From: Tyto alba
Taxonomy: Eukaryota > Chordata > Aves > Strigiformes > Tytonidae
Length of the DNA: 64,000 nucleotides
Reading direction: 5' to 3'
Assembly: GCF_018691265.1 (NCBI RefSeq)
Contig: NW_024881322.1
Location: 13,541,489 to 13,605,488, forward strand
The notes below the pieces were generated by a model. It was not told where the DNA came from. It was given only the letters and a program-made list of their open reading frames with translations, and did no database searches. Made by a program: the position numbers and the translations under genes. Numbering within the stretch: position 1 is the stretch's first letter; each line of letters begins with the position of its first letter. Below are positions 48,641-60,870 of this stretch, piece by piece.

Positions 48641-50824
48641 CAAATTACTAAATTCAGCAGAGAGAAGGCAAGAACAAGTCTCTCTCCTGCTAGAAGAGTA
48701 CTGATCTTTAGTGTGTTTTACTGAGGAAGTTGTACCAAAAGATCTTAAACGGCCTGTATGTGAATGGCATCAAGAGGAGAGTTGCAGGGGGGATAGATAT
48801 CAAATATTTATGATTTCCTTGATGACCTAGAATCTCTGTTGCCTGGGTTTATTCCAAGTCCTTCCTATCTTCAGAATAATCATGTTTTAATATAGTAAAT
48901 CTTTTGCTTTCTATTTATGAATTGTACCTAATAAACACCACCATCAATTTATTCGATGGTGCATTCAGTTGCTGGAAATATTTTGTATCACAGATCACTC
49001 TGATTTCCCATGTAATCTAAATAAGTATCACTCTGCCTGATCGTTAATTCTTTCATCTCAACCTCAGGATTACATGTGGGCTCTGAGCTCAAATTATGTT
49101 TAACAGCTTTTGACATTTTGGATGTAAAAATCATGAATAGCTTCAAATTGTTTTCTGGCTGATTTGTGTGTCTGTACTTTGGGTAGAGAAGAGGAAATCT
49201 TTAATGTCATAAAATAGCCCAGGTGTGCAGAAAGCCACAGTGACAGGTGTAACAACCTTGCTACAGATTTCACACACAGAATGAAACATCATACCAAAGA
49301 AAGAGGACGGGAAAATAATTCTGCTACTTAAAGTAATCCCATTATTCATAGGAAAACAGTTTGTAGTATTTGTAGCTATTCAGAAAATGCAAACTTAATT
49401 CTTCTTGACCTAATTCCAACACACTGTTCAAAACCCATTTTGTTTAATATATTTTTATTATGTGGTTTAGAGAAGCTCATTCCTCACGTAAAGTGCTTCA
49501 GTGCTTCAAGACTCATGTAACTTGTTTAATTGTGATAGTTATTTGATAGCATTATCTAGTAATCACTTTATCAAACTCTGATGATCACCCAGAAGCAGCT
49601 TTGGGCAGGATTGTTGAGAACAGTATGGATTGATGAAGACAGAACTATTTGTTATTACACACTGAGCTCTGTGGCTTGTGGGCAGTAAGTGGCACTGCTT
49701 TTCACATTTGAAGCTCAAAAGATATATTCACTTCAGAATAACACTGCATTACATCTTCTGAAAAGGGAAATTCTCTTGCAGTCCATAACTCCTTTTGTTC
49801 TCCTCTGAAATAAAAAGCAAAGATATTTAGTACTTACTTCAATAATGTGATGGCCTCTCTGTAATCATAGCTGAAGCTTGCATTGTGTCACAAACCTGAT
49901 TTCTCTCCTCTTTTCTGCCACCCTTCATGTAACCACCAGCATTTTAAATCTCTCAAGAAATATTCCTTCAACTTCAAATTTTGCCTCAGTGAATTGGCTC
50001 TTCAGGAAGCAGGTTTGTGAAAGGATCATCTTCTGTTGTGACAAAAGAGACAAAAATAAGTTTGTCCTCCCCTTGGTTGCTCTGCGTGTGAGGCCTCAGA
50101 ACAAGCATCAGAGGCAACACCTTTACATTTGCTGGCACCAGTGCTCCAGCTGAGGGAGGCATTTGGTCTCGACCCATCCTTGTACAGGAAGAATAACGCA
50201 GATATTTACATGCAGATATGTGAAATGTGTCCCACACCCACCATGGAAACAGCATGTTAGATCTAACGCAGAATGTTAGTTTATACCCAAACTAACTCAT
50301 GGAGCTGATGTTCACGTGAAAGAAGGTGACACTTTTGCATGTGACTGAGAGTCACTGATTCCTAATAGAAAATGTAGTGCTCCTTCCCTGTGTGATGGAC
50401 ACATGGGTATAGGCACAGCAATAGAGTAGGAGTGGGATACAGTCTCAAAAGGCTCCCTAAAAGACATGCAGATGAATTCACTGAAGTTAGCAGTTTAACT
50501 GGAGCTGAACTAAGCAGGAATTTCAGGTAGCTAATGCATTTTATGTTGCCAGACCAGACATTCAGGGCTCTCAGAATTTAGGTGCAAACGCCCAGTATAG
50601 ACACAAACTGGATGCACTTGGGTAACGCTAATGGTGTTACTCTTCTGTGCAGAGAACTAGACTTTTGATCCTTAACATGGATGTTTGTATCTGGAATGAC
50701 TCCATTAGCAGTCCTTTGAGGGAAGCATGTGTGTGGTAAATGAAGGTAGTAGTGTATTGATTACTGAGGGCCTGAAAGGTTTTGAAAGCCTTCAGTCTCA
50801 GACTGTTCTTTGGTGCAGGCCTGC

Positions 50825-51173
50825 CGGCCAATGTCCGTGCCCCTGGGAGCTGATCAATGGCCAGGTGAACGCGGAGCTCCTGGAGTAGTTCATAAACAGG
50901 AGATGTCAGTGCTTCCCCAGGGGCCCCGCTGCGGGACGGGCTGAGGTCCATGTGCCATCTGCTGACTCTGAAAGCTCCTTCCTCACAGCGTCCCGGCGTT
51001 CCCAGCAGCTGGCAGCCTGCCCCCGGGCCCGCGGCGTAACCCAGTGTGGGCACCGCGCTTGCGTCGCTCGCGCTGCAGGGGACTTGAGTCCAGGGAACCG
51101 ATCTGCGCCCGATCTCTGCCTGCCTGCTGGGACTTGGTGCCTCGTACCACTAAAACTGTCTCTCTTCTCGGCG
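50825..51173. promoter_or_regulatory. CpG-dense island inside the POU6F2 intron
   Basis: I count 26 CpG dinucleotides in about 350 bases, against one or two per several hundred bases in most of the window. Clusters include CCCGGGCCCGCGGCGTAACC and GCGTCGCTCGCGCTGC. It could be an intragenic CpG island with an alternative or antisense promoter, or an unmethylated enhancer. A GC-rich repeat fragment is also possible, because TGAGGGCCTGAAAGGTTTTG just upstream faintly resembles reverse LINE sequence. Open frames of 87-138 codons cross it on both strands, as expected by chance in GC-rich DNA, and resemble no known protein. Confidence 0.5.
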
Positions 51174-51494
51174 TGCAAATTGGGTTTGATACTCAGAGTA
51201 TTCTTGCATCCTTAAAATAATTCCACGTCAATGGAAGAGAAGCGCGCTGGTGGTAGTAAGGTCCCAATGCAGTAAGTATGGAGGGGATGCAAGTTGTGTG
51301 ATCTCCGGTGTTGCCAATAGAGCATAGTGAGGAATTACACCAAATTCAACAAAACCAGCAGAAATTACCATTAAGCAACTGTTTGGGCACCTGTTAGACC
51401 TTCTGAGGAAAGGCTTCATGTCAGTAGGTGAAAAAGATGGACTATGATCAAGTATGAATGTCAGATGTTTTCTCTTCCCCACCATGTTACAGAC

Positions 51495-51645
51495 AGTGTG
51501 TACAATGCTGAGCTAGTCACAGACCCATCCTGTGCCTCAGTTTCCCTGTCAGTAAAATGGGATGCATCATCCCCCTACCTGTTAACAGAATTAACTTATT
51601 AACAGCTCCATGATGCTGAGATGATATGGTGGCATATCCCACAAA
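51495..51645 (+). repeat. MIR/CORE-SINE fragment
   Basis: GAGCTAGTCACAGACCC, then TGTGCCTCAGTTTCCCTGTC and AGTAAAATGGGATGCATCAT, match the MIR core in forward orientation ('cttaacctctctgtgcctcagtttcctcatctgtaaaatggg'), and CCCCCTACCTGTTAACAGAA continues it. This is the clearest SINE in the window. Confidence 0.75.
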
Positions 51646-52469
51646 AATAAAATGGTAAATACAGAAAAGTGCAAGCCACCTCCTCCTTATATTTTGCAAC
51701 TTCTTGCCTGTGCCTTATTTGTGGATTCTTTCCCATCTTGGAGAATCAAACAATGTTGCTGGGGGCTTTTTGTATATTATAAGCTGCAGTGAATAACATA
51801 TACTTAACAAAATTACCCACTGCATTTGCTGTGAGCAGCACCCCAGTTCCTTTTCACTTCTGACAAGAAGAACACTATCACCAAGAAAATCACCGACCTC
51901 CATTTCCACCTCACTTTTATTTGGCAGAAAACAGTCAAGTCTGCCATTGGCTTCCTCTAGTATTGTTCAGCTCATCTGGTATGAGATCACATTAAAGAAG
52001 ATTGTTGCAATTTGTCTCATCTTGTTGTGAAAGCACATACTGTCCCTATGCACTCAAGCCATACTTTAAGTATGAGTGATTGAGTGGACCCAAAGAATGC
52101 TGAGTAAATATGTTGCTGCAATTAGGGCCTGGGAAAAAAAAGTGTATCCAGTATTTTCCATCCCTTTACCATTCGCGTATAAAAGGTATACATGATCTTT
52201 CCCCTGTACACACAAAACTTAGCAGATAAAACAGCCTGAAAAAAATTATCATATTGAGGGACATTTTCTGTACTGGTTTACTTGGAGAACAACACAAAAC
52301 CATTGCCTGTAAAACAAAAGAGAATCTGGCCCTGTCATTAAAGACTGTCATTACTAAACTAACCTACTAAAACTCTCATTTTTCTTTGCATTTTGTGCAC
52401 AAAGCACGGATGTTTGAAACACATTATTCTAGAAAAGGGTGCTGCAAGATAGGAATCTCTTCTCCATGT

Positions 52470-52680
52470 TGTGCAACGGTTTGATTTTGCATTTAAATAA
52501 CGTCTTCCACCCAAGATCTTGCAAGTTTTTAAAGCTATTAATTTAGCCTCACAACAGCCCTGTAAAGAAGTTAAAAATGAATAGTAGATAACAGTAGATG
52601 TAATAGTAGATAATAATAGGTTTATCTTTCTTCTGTGGTCACGGAGACCAACACAAAGCCCTGTTTTATTTTCTGGATGA
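52470..52680 (-). repeat. CORE-SINE/MIR-like fragment
   Basis: ACCCAAGATCTTGCAAGTTT, TTAAAGCTATTAATTTAGCC and TCACAACAGCCCTGTAAAGA follow the order 'cccaaggatctcaaagcgctttacaaa...ttaagcctcacaacaccc..gtgaggta' of a common amniote SINE, seen here as its reverse complement. AGTAGATAA-type units at 52580-52617 form a small imperfect repeat within it. Confidence 0.5.
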
Positions 52681-53389
52681 ATATTAGTTTATGATGCTTG
52701 TGGTTTTTGGATGGCAAACTAAGAGAGCTTGGGTTTCATTTTCAGAGAAAATGAACACCTGAAATTGTTGTTCGTTTCAGCTAAAATTCTGAGTGCTTAG
52801 AAAGAAAACCAAGAGTGTGTGGTCTCAAATTAGTTTCCCATGAACAAGGACTCTGCAGCCAATGAGCTGCTTCAGAAGACATTACCTGAGGTGTTTTGTG
52901 GCGTGTTACACAGGTTGTGTCCAGTCACATAGATACAGATAGACCCAAGCTCCTCTGTCTTTGCTTTGAGATGGCCAGATATGAGGTAGTCCAAGTGTGG
53001 AAGCAGAATGCATAAAGCTAATGACCCTCAGAGGATCAGCTGAATTTCTAGTCTTCTGCCTGAAATACAATAAATAGCACTCTTCCTCTTACATCACTTC
53101 AGATCACTCCAAGTGGCTCCAAGCTGTATGTTTTTGACCAGACTCTATATTCAGGCTTTCTGATGTAAACACCATTACTGTGACTATCTGCTGCTACACA
53201 GAAGACAGAAATTAAAGTCAAGCTACTTAAGCAGCAGTAACACCATTACCCGACCCATGCTTTAATCGCTGAACAGCAACAGCAGAATGCAGTCTTCAGA
53301 GTGCTAATGTCCACCTCTTGTTGTTCTAGGACTTTGGGAAGAGTGTCTTGCAAGTAGGTTGTTATCTGACAATGAGAAGTACAGCCATT

Positions 53390-53520
53390 GTGCTGGCTGC
53401 ATTGAGATTTTAATGGAAGACAGTGTTGCTCTTTACATTCACCCCTGTTGACTTTACATTGAAGCCAACAGGAGCTTTATTGGCTGGGTTCAGGATCAAG
53501 ACTTAATACCTAACAAATGT
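53390..53520. repeat. Ancient amniote repeat fragment
   Basis: TGTTGACTTTACATTGAAGC, then CAACAGGAGCTTTATTGGCT and GGGTTCAGGATCAAGA, parallel the old-repeat phrase 'attgacttcaatgg...caggatcaagacc'. Diverged, with uncertain limits. Confidence 0.35.
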
Positions 53521-53699
53521 GTATGGTATTGCACAGTGAAGATCTACTTTAGATTTGTTTCCAAGGTACCAGCAGTCAAGAGGACCAAACACTATTTTAA
53601 AAATGCCAAGAGTAGGTTGGTGATTAATGAGGAATTTATTTTATTTTGCAGTGTCTTTTATTTAACTGGATGCCTCTGGAGACATGCTTTAAACAGCAA

Positions 53700-54000
53700 G
53701 GCACTATCTTAGACTAGTAATGTAGATTTTCATCTCACGTTGGCTCCATTAAAGTAAGCTTCTATAAACAGACATCAATTACAACCAGTTTAAAGGGGTT
53801 TAAAATGTAATCCAGCAGTGCTGCTTAACTAAATGAATCCTGAGAACTGATCTCCAGTGAATTAGTAGAGCAGTGTGTGGAGAGCTCACTATGAATCTGA
53901 GTTAATGACTGGAGAAGATCAAATTAATTACAGCTGTCTCTGAGGACCTGCAGGGAAGAACTCCCCCAGATCAGCTAAGGTTTGATTAACTCTTCAGATA
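53700..54000. promoter_or_regulatory. Candidate conserved non-coding element
   Basis: A repeat-free block with several transcription-factor-like cores: ATCAAATTAATTACAGCTGT (a homeodomain core next to an E-box CAGCTG), GAGTTAATGACTGG, CATCAATTACAACC and TTTGATTAACTC. This is inferred from texture only. Confidence 0.2.
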
Positions 54001-54358
54001 CCAAATTGAGATTTTCTACAAGTCATTTTTAAGTAATTGCTGGTAAGACAGTGGAGTGAGGTAGCCTGGTATTTCTCAGGTGGCATGCAACCACTGTGAG
54101 AAGTGATGGTGCTGGATTTTACAGCAACTTTCAATTTTCAATTAAAAAAAGCAGGGTTTAAGTAATTTTTTGTTTCTTTTGGCTCTCTGTTTGAGGAATT
54201 TATATAAAATATCAATGCTAATATCATGCTAAGATTGTAACAAAGTCACTATATGGCATTTTCTCTACATGCTAGTATAGAGACCATTGGGATAGTAGGT
54301 TCTGATTTTGGATAAACATATGAGATTCAACCACTAAGGTGCCTCTGAATTTTTGCAG

Positions 54359-54384
54359 TTATTATTATTATTACTATTACTATT
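54359..54384. repeat. (ATT)n microsatellite
   Basis: About eight ATT/ACT units in tandem. Confidence 0.9.
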
Positions 54385-56084
54385 TCTGTTATTCTCTAGA
54401 TAATTTTATTTGACCTTATAGTGTCAAAGAAGGTGATCACTGAATTAATTAATTAGCAAAATAAGAAGATACAACCATTGATTTAAAGCAAGGCTGTGCT
54501 GATGCAATAATAAGGCCAGGAAGGCATACTGGTTGGTCTGTGTGAAATGAACTGATTCCATTCTGAGAAAATAGATATCCAGGTTACCAAAAAGTCCAAG
54601 TCATAACTAATAGTAATTGGACATCTCAGAAGTGTGTATGGGTATTGGTCTAAACTTTCATCTTCTCAGAGACAAACTCCTTCGTGAACTTTCACTTCTT
54701 ATCCCCGCTGCCCGGTACAGCAAACCCTCCGTTTTGTAGAGCTGTAATGCCAGCATCCTTTGGAAGGGGCAGACCAGCCCAAAGTGCCACCAGATTCAGC
54801 TAGGGCACACTAATATGGGATATCCCCTGGAATCCAACCCCGTGTCAAACTTTTGTTAGCTTTCTCTACAGAGACCGAGCAGACATGTAACTGGAAAGAG
54901 ACATCTTTCTTTCCAGAAACGCACACGTATTTGCACCAGTCAGCGTATAGGCTGCCTGTGAACCATGTTAGCAACCTGTAATGGCAAATGGGTGCTGCAG
55001 ATTTAAATTCATTCTCTTTCTATGCTTTTGAATTACTCAAAGCTTTAAAGAGTATTCTGTGTGCTTTTATATTCAACAACTACTCAGTTCTTGTTTTTTC
55101 CCACAAAACTGTAACAATAAAATCCTCCAATGCATTCAACTTTACAGTACATTAAGAGGGTAATGGGGATGGGCTGTCAAGCAGGAGAGCAAGGAAGGCT
55201 AAACAGCAGATAATTATCAGGGGCCTATAGCAAAGAGGATACTCTCACTAAGAAGGAAAGGTGATAATCAGCTTCTGAACTGTTAGACAGCATTTATAGT
55301 AGGAAAAAGAGGAAGCAATACACACAATTAAGCAGATGATATATCTGCACATCCAGGAACAGTCAAGTCACCCAGTTCTGCCTGCCTCAGCCCATAGATG
55401 AAGCTCCAGGGGTTTAAAGAAAAAGAAGTGATGTGCCAGGTGATGCGCTAGGTTTCAGCAATTTTCAAAGCACTTTATAAGTATGGCAAATTTGGCATAT
55501 GATGACATGGTGGTTACTCTGAAATCAATGGAAAAACTTCTTTCCTACGAAGTGAATAGTGATTCAGCAAGAAGAACTGCAAAACAGCCTCAATGCCCTG
55601 ATTTCCAAAGACTGACATCAATATTCTTCCCTCTGTATTTGAGTTCTTTCACAGAATTTATACAGCAAATAGAAAATCCCCAGTGTTAGATTTTGGGGGG
55701 ACTTGTTTTTCTGCTCTAAAATGTTGCTTGTATTGCATTTTGTCATTGGGTGCACATAACATATATGTTCTTATCCAGAAAATATACTCTACAGTCCAGG
55801 GGGTTTTTTATAATTTCAGGTGTTCAGAACTAAGAGAGTCATTTGTTTGCCCAAAATAGTCTTATTTTTCACCCAGCAGACTCTAGAGTTATACTGTCAT
55901 ATTTCTTCCAGAAAGGCATCAATCGTAAATTTTAATTCAGAACAATGGAAAAATCTACTGTTTTCCAGAGATCTGTTTTGAAGTGGCCTTCATTACTTAC
56001 AGGCTGCTTTGTTTCTTCTTTGTATATACCTGGAATTCAGCTGCTTATGCCTGCCTCAAGGAATCTTTTAGTGAAATCAAATGA

Positions 56085-57665
56085 TCTTGCTCAGTATTTG
56101 CTTAGTTTTGTTTCAGATTAATTAAAGTCAAGCTCTTTCAGTCTGTCACAGGACGGCACTTGCTCTAACAATTTTAGCAGCTCTTTTTGACCCCTCTTAT
56201 ATTTTTCAAAAAACGTTTTAAGAACTTTTTTATTTGGTCACTGGAACTTAATACAGTGCTCCAGGACCTTTCTCACCAATGGCTTTGACACTTTTGTTCT
56301 CTTGCACATGACGTTTCTGTTTCCAGCGGTTCTTTGGGATGCAGCTGTGCCCTGGTAGCTCTGTAATGCATTAAAATAAGCAGCTTTAGCTTACAAGAGG
56401 TGGTCCTTCATTTGGAGATATGTCCTCTTACCTTGTCCATTGGTATATCATTTTTTATTTTGTACTGTGCTAAAATGGATTTGGAACCAGCTTACCAGCT
56501 GTGGCAGGTTACTTTTTATGATTGCCCAGTTCCTCCCAATATTTGTCATTTTACTGTAATGATTATATATTTACTTGTTGGATGAAAATATTAAATGTTA
56601 TGAGAGAAAATGTAAACCCCCTTGGGGCATTGCAGCGGTCCTATTCTTCTGTGTCTACTTTTGATCCATGCAGAGACTGTTAAAAATACCCCTTCCAGAG
56701 AATTATGCCTAAGTGTCAAACTGTCAGTTAGCTAGTTCTTAATCCATTTGACATGTACTATATTGTTATGGTATACGCCTGATTTTCTAAAAAGGAAGTC
56801 TAAGGAGTTTATGTCATCACAATTTCTTTGTCCAACAAACTTGTAGCTCTTTTGAAGACACTAGTCAGGCTTGTCCAACTAAGCCTGTTTTTCCTAAAAC
56901 CACATTGATTGATGCTATTTATATTCCTGTTCCTTAATTAAGAGAATCCAATACTACCCTTTTTGTTATTTTTCTTGGAACTGAAGTCAGGTTAGCATCT
57001 TTCTTATTTACAGAACAGTTCTGGGTTTTCTGCTTAATTTAAACTGCCTTTGTCTAATAATGGGCCTGGCACATTACTGGACTTTTTTTTTTTACTCCTA
57101 ATATACCTTTAAAATCATGTTAGTATTGCTGCTCTTAGGCCTGTCACAATTTTTCATGGATATGTTCATTTATCACACTAGCTCTTTACAAAATAAGCTT
57201 TTAATTTAGACCAAATGCTTCCTTTTGTTTTTTCCTATTTGATACATGTTTGGGTTTTTTTCTTATTCCTCTCTGATTTTCTATTGAACGGGAACAGGAT
57301 TTTAGTCAAAACTATCCTCTTTTCTTAGTTATACCTGTGTGCTATCAAGTGATGTTTTACATCATATTTTTCCAAGATGCTTTTTGCTCTTAGTCAGATT
57401 CTATTCAAATTCTTCCAGCTTTCAGTAATTTCTCTTTTGAATCCTCAACTATAAATGTTAGTAAGAGTTCAGCTCTCTATATGACATCAGGAACCTGATG
57501 AACCTTACCTGGTTGTGATCTCTGGTCCCTCATCACTCACCAGCATTATGTCCAGATGTTAATTCATCTTCACCAGTCATTAGGAGATCCAAATTGGGGT
57601 TACTGCTTTTTAGATGCAGTCTATTTTGTGTCAAAGAATCGTCTGCATGTTTTAGAAACTGTGAC
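56085..57665 (-). mobile_element. Long degenerate CR1 LINE (endonuclease to reverse transcriptase region)
   Basis: About 1.6 kb of the + strand follows, in order, the reverse complement of an ancient amniote CR1 body. Phrases: TTAGCAGCTCTTTTTGACCC; ACTTAATACAGTGCTCCAGG; TCAGTTAGCTAGTTCTTAAT then CCATTTGACATGTACTATAT; GGAAGTCTAAGGAGTTTATG; CCAACAAACTTGTAGCTCTT; AAACCACATTGATTGATGCT; and, towards 57590, TAGGAGATCCAAATTGGGGT. The element reads leftwards, with its 3' side near 56085 and its more 5' coding part near 57665. All reading frames are broken by stops and indels. It is opposite in sense to POU6F2. Outer limits are approximate. Confidence 0.7.
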
Positions 57666-57669
57666 TGTT

Positions 57670-59540
57670 TGTTGTTTTGTTTTGTTTTCACTAAGTAACT
57701 ATAGAATTTTATCCTATAACTTGTCACTTCGTCCATCCATCCCCTCTCTCCCTTCACATATTAAATGCAAATACATCTGACAAAAGCATCCTGCAATGAC
57801 TGGTTGGTTTATAATAGACTCCTATCAGGGCTTTTATAATGAGCAAACAATTCACACTGCATGGAAATTAAAGGTATAAGGAAATTGTAACTGAAGGTTA
57901 AGCGCTTTCTGAAGCAGTTTACTATTTATGTTACATAATGTGATGTAATTCAGCACTTGCTGATGTTTGATTGTCATTCAGACTCCAGTGTCACTTAACT
58001 ATAGATTTAATTATGTGTTTCTCTAATGGCATCACAACTATGATGAAAGCTAATGCTAGTTAAATATGAAGCTTCCACAGTCTATTTTGCCCAAGTGCAA
58101 GTTTATTCTCTATTGCTTATCTTCTGCTTGTCATTATTAGTTATTTGTGTTACACTGCATTGTTTTGTAAAGCACTTTGCAACCTTTGCACTGCACCAAA
58201 CAAAGAGCAGGGATTGAGATTCCATAAATTTAAAGGAAGAGGCATCCTAACTGTTTTGAAACCATAGCAACTTTAGCAGCTCCAGAAAAACAGCAGCAAA
58301 TGTGTACAGTGCAGTTCATATGGTAGTTGCAGTAAGTCGTTGACCTTTGTGGAGGACTGAAGAAAGGACTCTGAGAGAGGTATGGACCATCTCATTTGTA
58401 GCTTCATGGAGTGGGGAGTATTTAGGAGTTTCCAGATTAAGAGTAGGAAACTTGGTGGACAACAATCACTAGGTAACTGTTCCGGTACCAGGATAGGTGT
58501 CTAGAAGGTGAGAAGCCAGTACTAGGAGGGGAAAAAGGCTAAAAAGAAAAGATTGCTGGGTGTCAAGAGTTGAATAGAAGATACTGGAGAAGAAAAAAAG
58601 TTTAACGTTATAGTCAAACCCAAGGAGAGATTTGAAAATAATGAGACACATGAATTTGGTGTGGAAGTAGTGAGGTGAAGTGAGATGATTCATGTAAGGG
58701 GAGAGTAAGAGTAGCTGATTTTGGAGCATCTTTCTGAAATGCAGGAAAAAGAAACAGGATGAAGGAGTCCAGCAAATAGTTGTGAGTATTCAGAAAGGCA
58801 GCCTTGAGAAAGGTGCTTTTGCCCAGTGAAGGATGAAAGCAAATTATGAAGATCAGTCATAAACAAAATCTTTTTGCTGGGGCAAAAGAGCAATTAGAGA
58901 TTACATTGGAGGCCTGAGGAGAAGGGATCATGGTAATGTTGTCAATCTTGACAGGAAAAGAGGACAATTAGAGAAGAAAATAAAGTAATTTTTATGATGT
59001 AAATTCCTCAAGTCAGGAATCTGTCTTTTTTATTTCTCTGCAAAACATCATGCATGTTTATGACTCTGAATCAATCATATATTCTGTAGATAGTAAGCCT
59101 GTAATGGCAAACAGGCTTCCAAAAAGAGGGGAGATAGGGCGGGTTGAATGGAAAGTGACAGTGGGGGGGGAAACTCTCTTCAGGAATCATGAGCTTAGAC
59201 ACTGTAGCTGAAGGTTTAACAGTGAATGCAAACAAACCAAAAGAGCTGGGTAAAATTCATGACAAATTGTTAGGAGCAAGAAAAAAAAAAAAGGAGTAAG
59301 AATGTTTGAAAAGCAGCAAGTAATTAAGGTGATATCTGTGCCACAATGCAAGAATGCAGTCTTCTCCATCTGGGTAATAAACATAGGTCCCCACCCAGCA
59401 CACTGACTTCTGCCCTAGGAAGGAGGCTGGGAACAGTGATGGAAAGCCAAGGAATGTTGTGTGGAAAAAGAGAAAATGATCAGCTGTGTCAAGCAGGTGC
59501 AGTAGATCAATATCCCTGGGCTTTTACTTCAATACCAGCC
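57670..59540. other. Intronic stretch with possible further LINE sequence
   Basis: The + strand between 58460 and 58960 is purine-rich with phrases such as AAGGAGAGATTTGAAAATAA and GATGAAGGAGTCCAG, weakly like a reversed L2-type LINE. The segment near 58995-59120 (AAATTCCTCAAGTCAGGAAT) weakly resembles a forward LINE 3' end. Neither is firm. An A run lies at 59281-59292. Confidence 0.35.
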
Positions 59541-60070
59541 TGAGCCACGATACAGCAGCGATCAGGCATCCAGTGTCTGCTGTTACCACACAAAAATATG
59601 ATTAATGTAGCAAGTGCTATCACAAGTCGCTACTTCATTACTAGGATGGGTTGTAAACGAAAGAACAAATAGTTTCAGGCTTTGAAGGGTCAATTCCAAC
59701 GCGCCATGCAAAACAACATGCCATCTTCCACCTGCCAGGCACCTAATGTGTCTCAGCACCAGCCAGGTGATGTATCATTTGTGCTAGTCCGTACAGACAG
59801 ATCAGAGGGAATTCGCCAGCGTGGATTGAAGAGCTAAGATCATTTGCTTTGTGTTCAACTGGTGCCGTGAATATTTTCCTATATCCAGGGAATGATTTAA
59901 TAGCCATGAAATTATATGAAAAGCACCGGTTCTTAATATTCTGCCAGCAAAGGGGATGCTGCAGGTGCAGCTCCACAGGTGACTCTGAATTATCGCAGCT
60001 GCAGGATCGCTGTGCTCTTTCCTTATTCTTGTTGGAGAAGTCTCTCACAGCATTCCTGTCAATATGATAT
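59540..60070. promoter_or_regulatory. Candidate conserved non-coding element with POU-like octamer
   Basis: A repeat-free block that retains several CpGs in motifs such as CCAACGCGCCATGCAAAACA and GAATTCGCCAGCGTGG. It carries an octamer-like ATGCAAAA at 59706-59713, along with ATATGATTAATGTAGC. CpG retention in an otherwise CpG-poor intron suggests constraint or hypomethylation. Frames on both strands (about 70-100 codons) have no recognised homology. Enhancer identity is inferred. Confidence 0.3.
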
Positions 60071-60689
60071 CCATGTTCTCAGCAAGAACAATACTGCACT
60101 GGCAAGTGTTCACATTGGGAATAATTTTCCCAGGGAATAATTTTTAGTAATAATGGAAGGAAGGGATTCAGGTATTTACTCACTGTGTGTTCCTGGGCAT
60201 TTCTTGGAATATAACTATTTTCCATTATGCTAGAAATGTATTGTTGTTACTTTTAAACTGAAAAAGGATAACTAGACTGATCACTCCTTAACCTGAAGTT
60301 GTTCTATACCTGAAAAGGGAGTCATAAAGTTACCTAATAGTTATGCAGCTGACCAAGTCAATGTACCATAACAATTGTGCCTACATATGATCTCTGTAAT
60401 TCTTATTTGAATGGTGAGAGCCATAGGGTAAATTCTGGGGAGAAGGAGAGAGAAGGAAATCTGAGACAGCTTCGTGGCTGTACCCTTTATATCAGCAACA
60501 AAGGGCTGATGAGACAAGGATCAGACCTACCCTAGTTCTCCTGTTAAGTGCATACCAAAGTGTTAGGTATGTAGTACTAAAGCATTTTCAGTCACATGCA
60601 ATAAGACAACAACTTCCGTAAGTTCAGCCTGGCAGACTACCATGGCAGTAAAGGACCATTCCAGCTGAAAAGTGAGTTGTTTTGTGAGT

Positions 60690-60870
60690 CTAAGGATACA
60701 GAAATTGCCATATTGCATTGGTTCAGGCATCCATCTACCTTAATGTCCAGTCTCCAGCATTCACCTCCTTCAGAAAATGATGTCTGACAGTAATCTCACT
60801 GCTAAATTTTTCATGTAAGAATTGACTGCAGGATAAGGCCCTAAACACAGGATGTACAAATGGATAAAGC
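60690..60870 (-). mobile_element. CR1 LINE 3'-terminal fragment
   Basis: CTAAGGATACAGAAATTGCC, ATATTGCATTGGTTCAGGCA, TCCATCTACCTTAATGTCCA and GTCTCCAGCATTCACCTCCT match, in order, the reversed CR1 3' end ('cataagaa..tgccatactgggtcagaccaatggtccatctagcccagtatcctgtctcc'). This is the most readily recognised fossil in the right-hand part of the window. Confidence 0.7.

Larger units (their letters stand above)
45530..50800. other. Intronic stretch with old LINE 3' ends
   Basis: Apart from the L2-like pieces at 46270-46520 and 48175-48640 and a T/G-rich run near 46668-46730, nothing is recognised. Two GTGATATAAAT copies (45639 and 45663) form a minor local duplication. Confidence 0.5.
51650..56080. 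other. Intronic stretch, few features
   Basis: This stretch contains a CORE-SINE trace (52470-52680), an old-repeat trace (53390-53520), an ATT microsatellite (54359) and a candidate conserved block (53700-54000). Nothing else is recognised. Confidence 0.5.

Noticed and set aside
50637..51215. Frames of 138, 90 and 87 codons across the CpG island as a gene or POU6F2 exon
   Set aside because: None resembles a known POU6F2 segment, and they overlap on opposite strands. GC-rich composition explains them.
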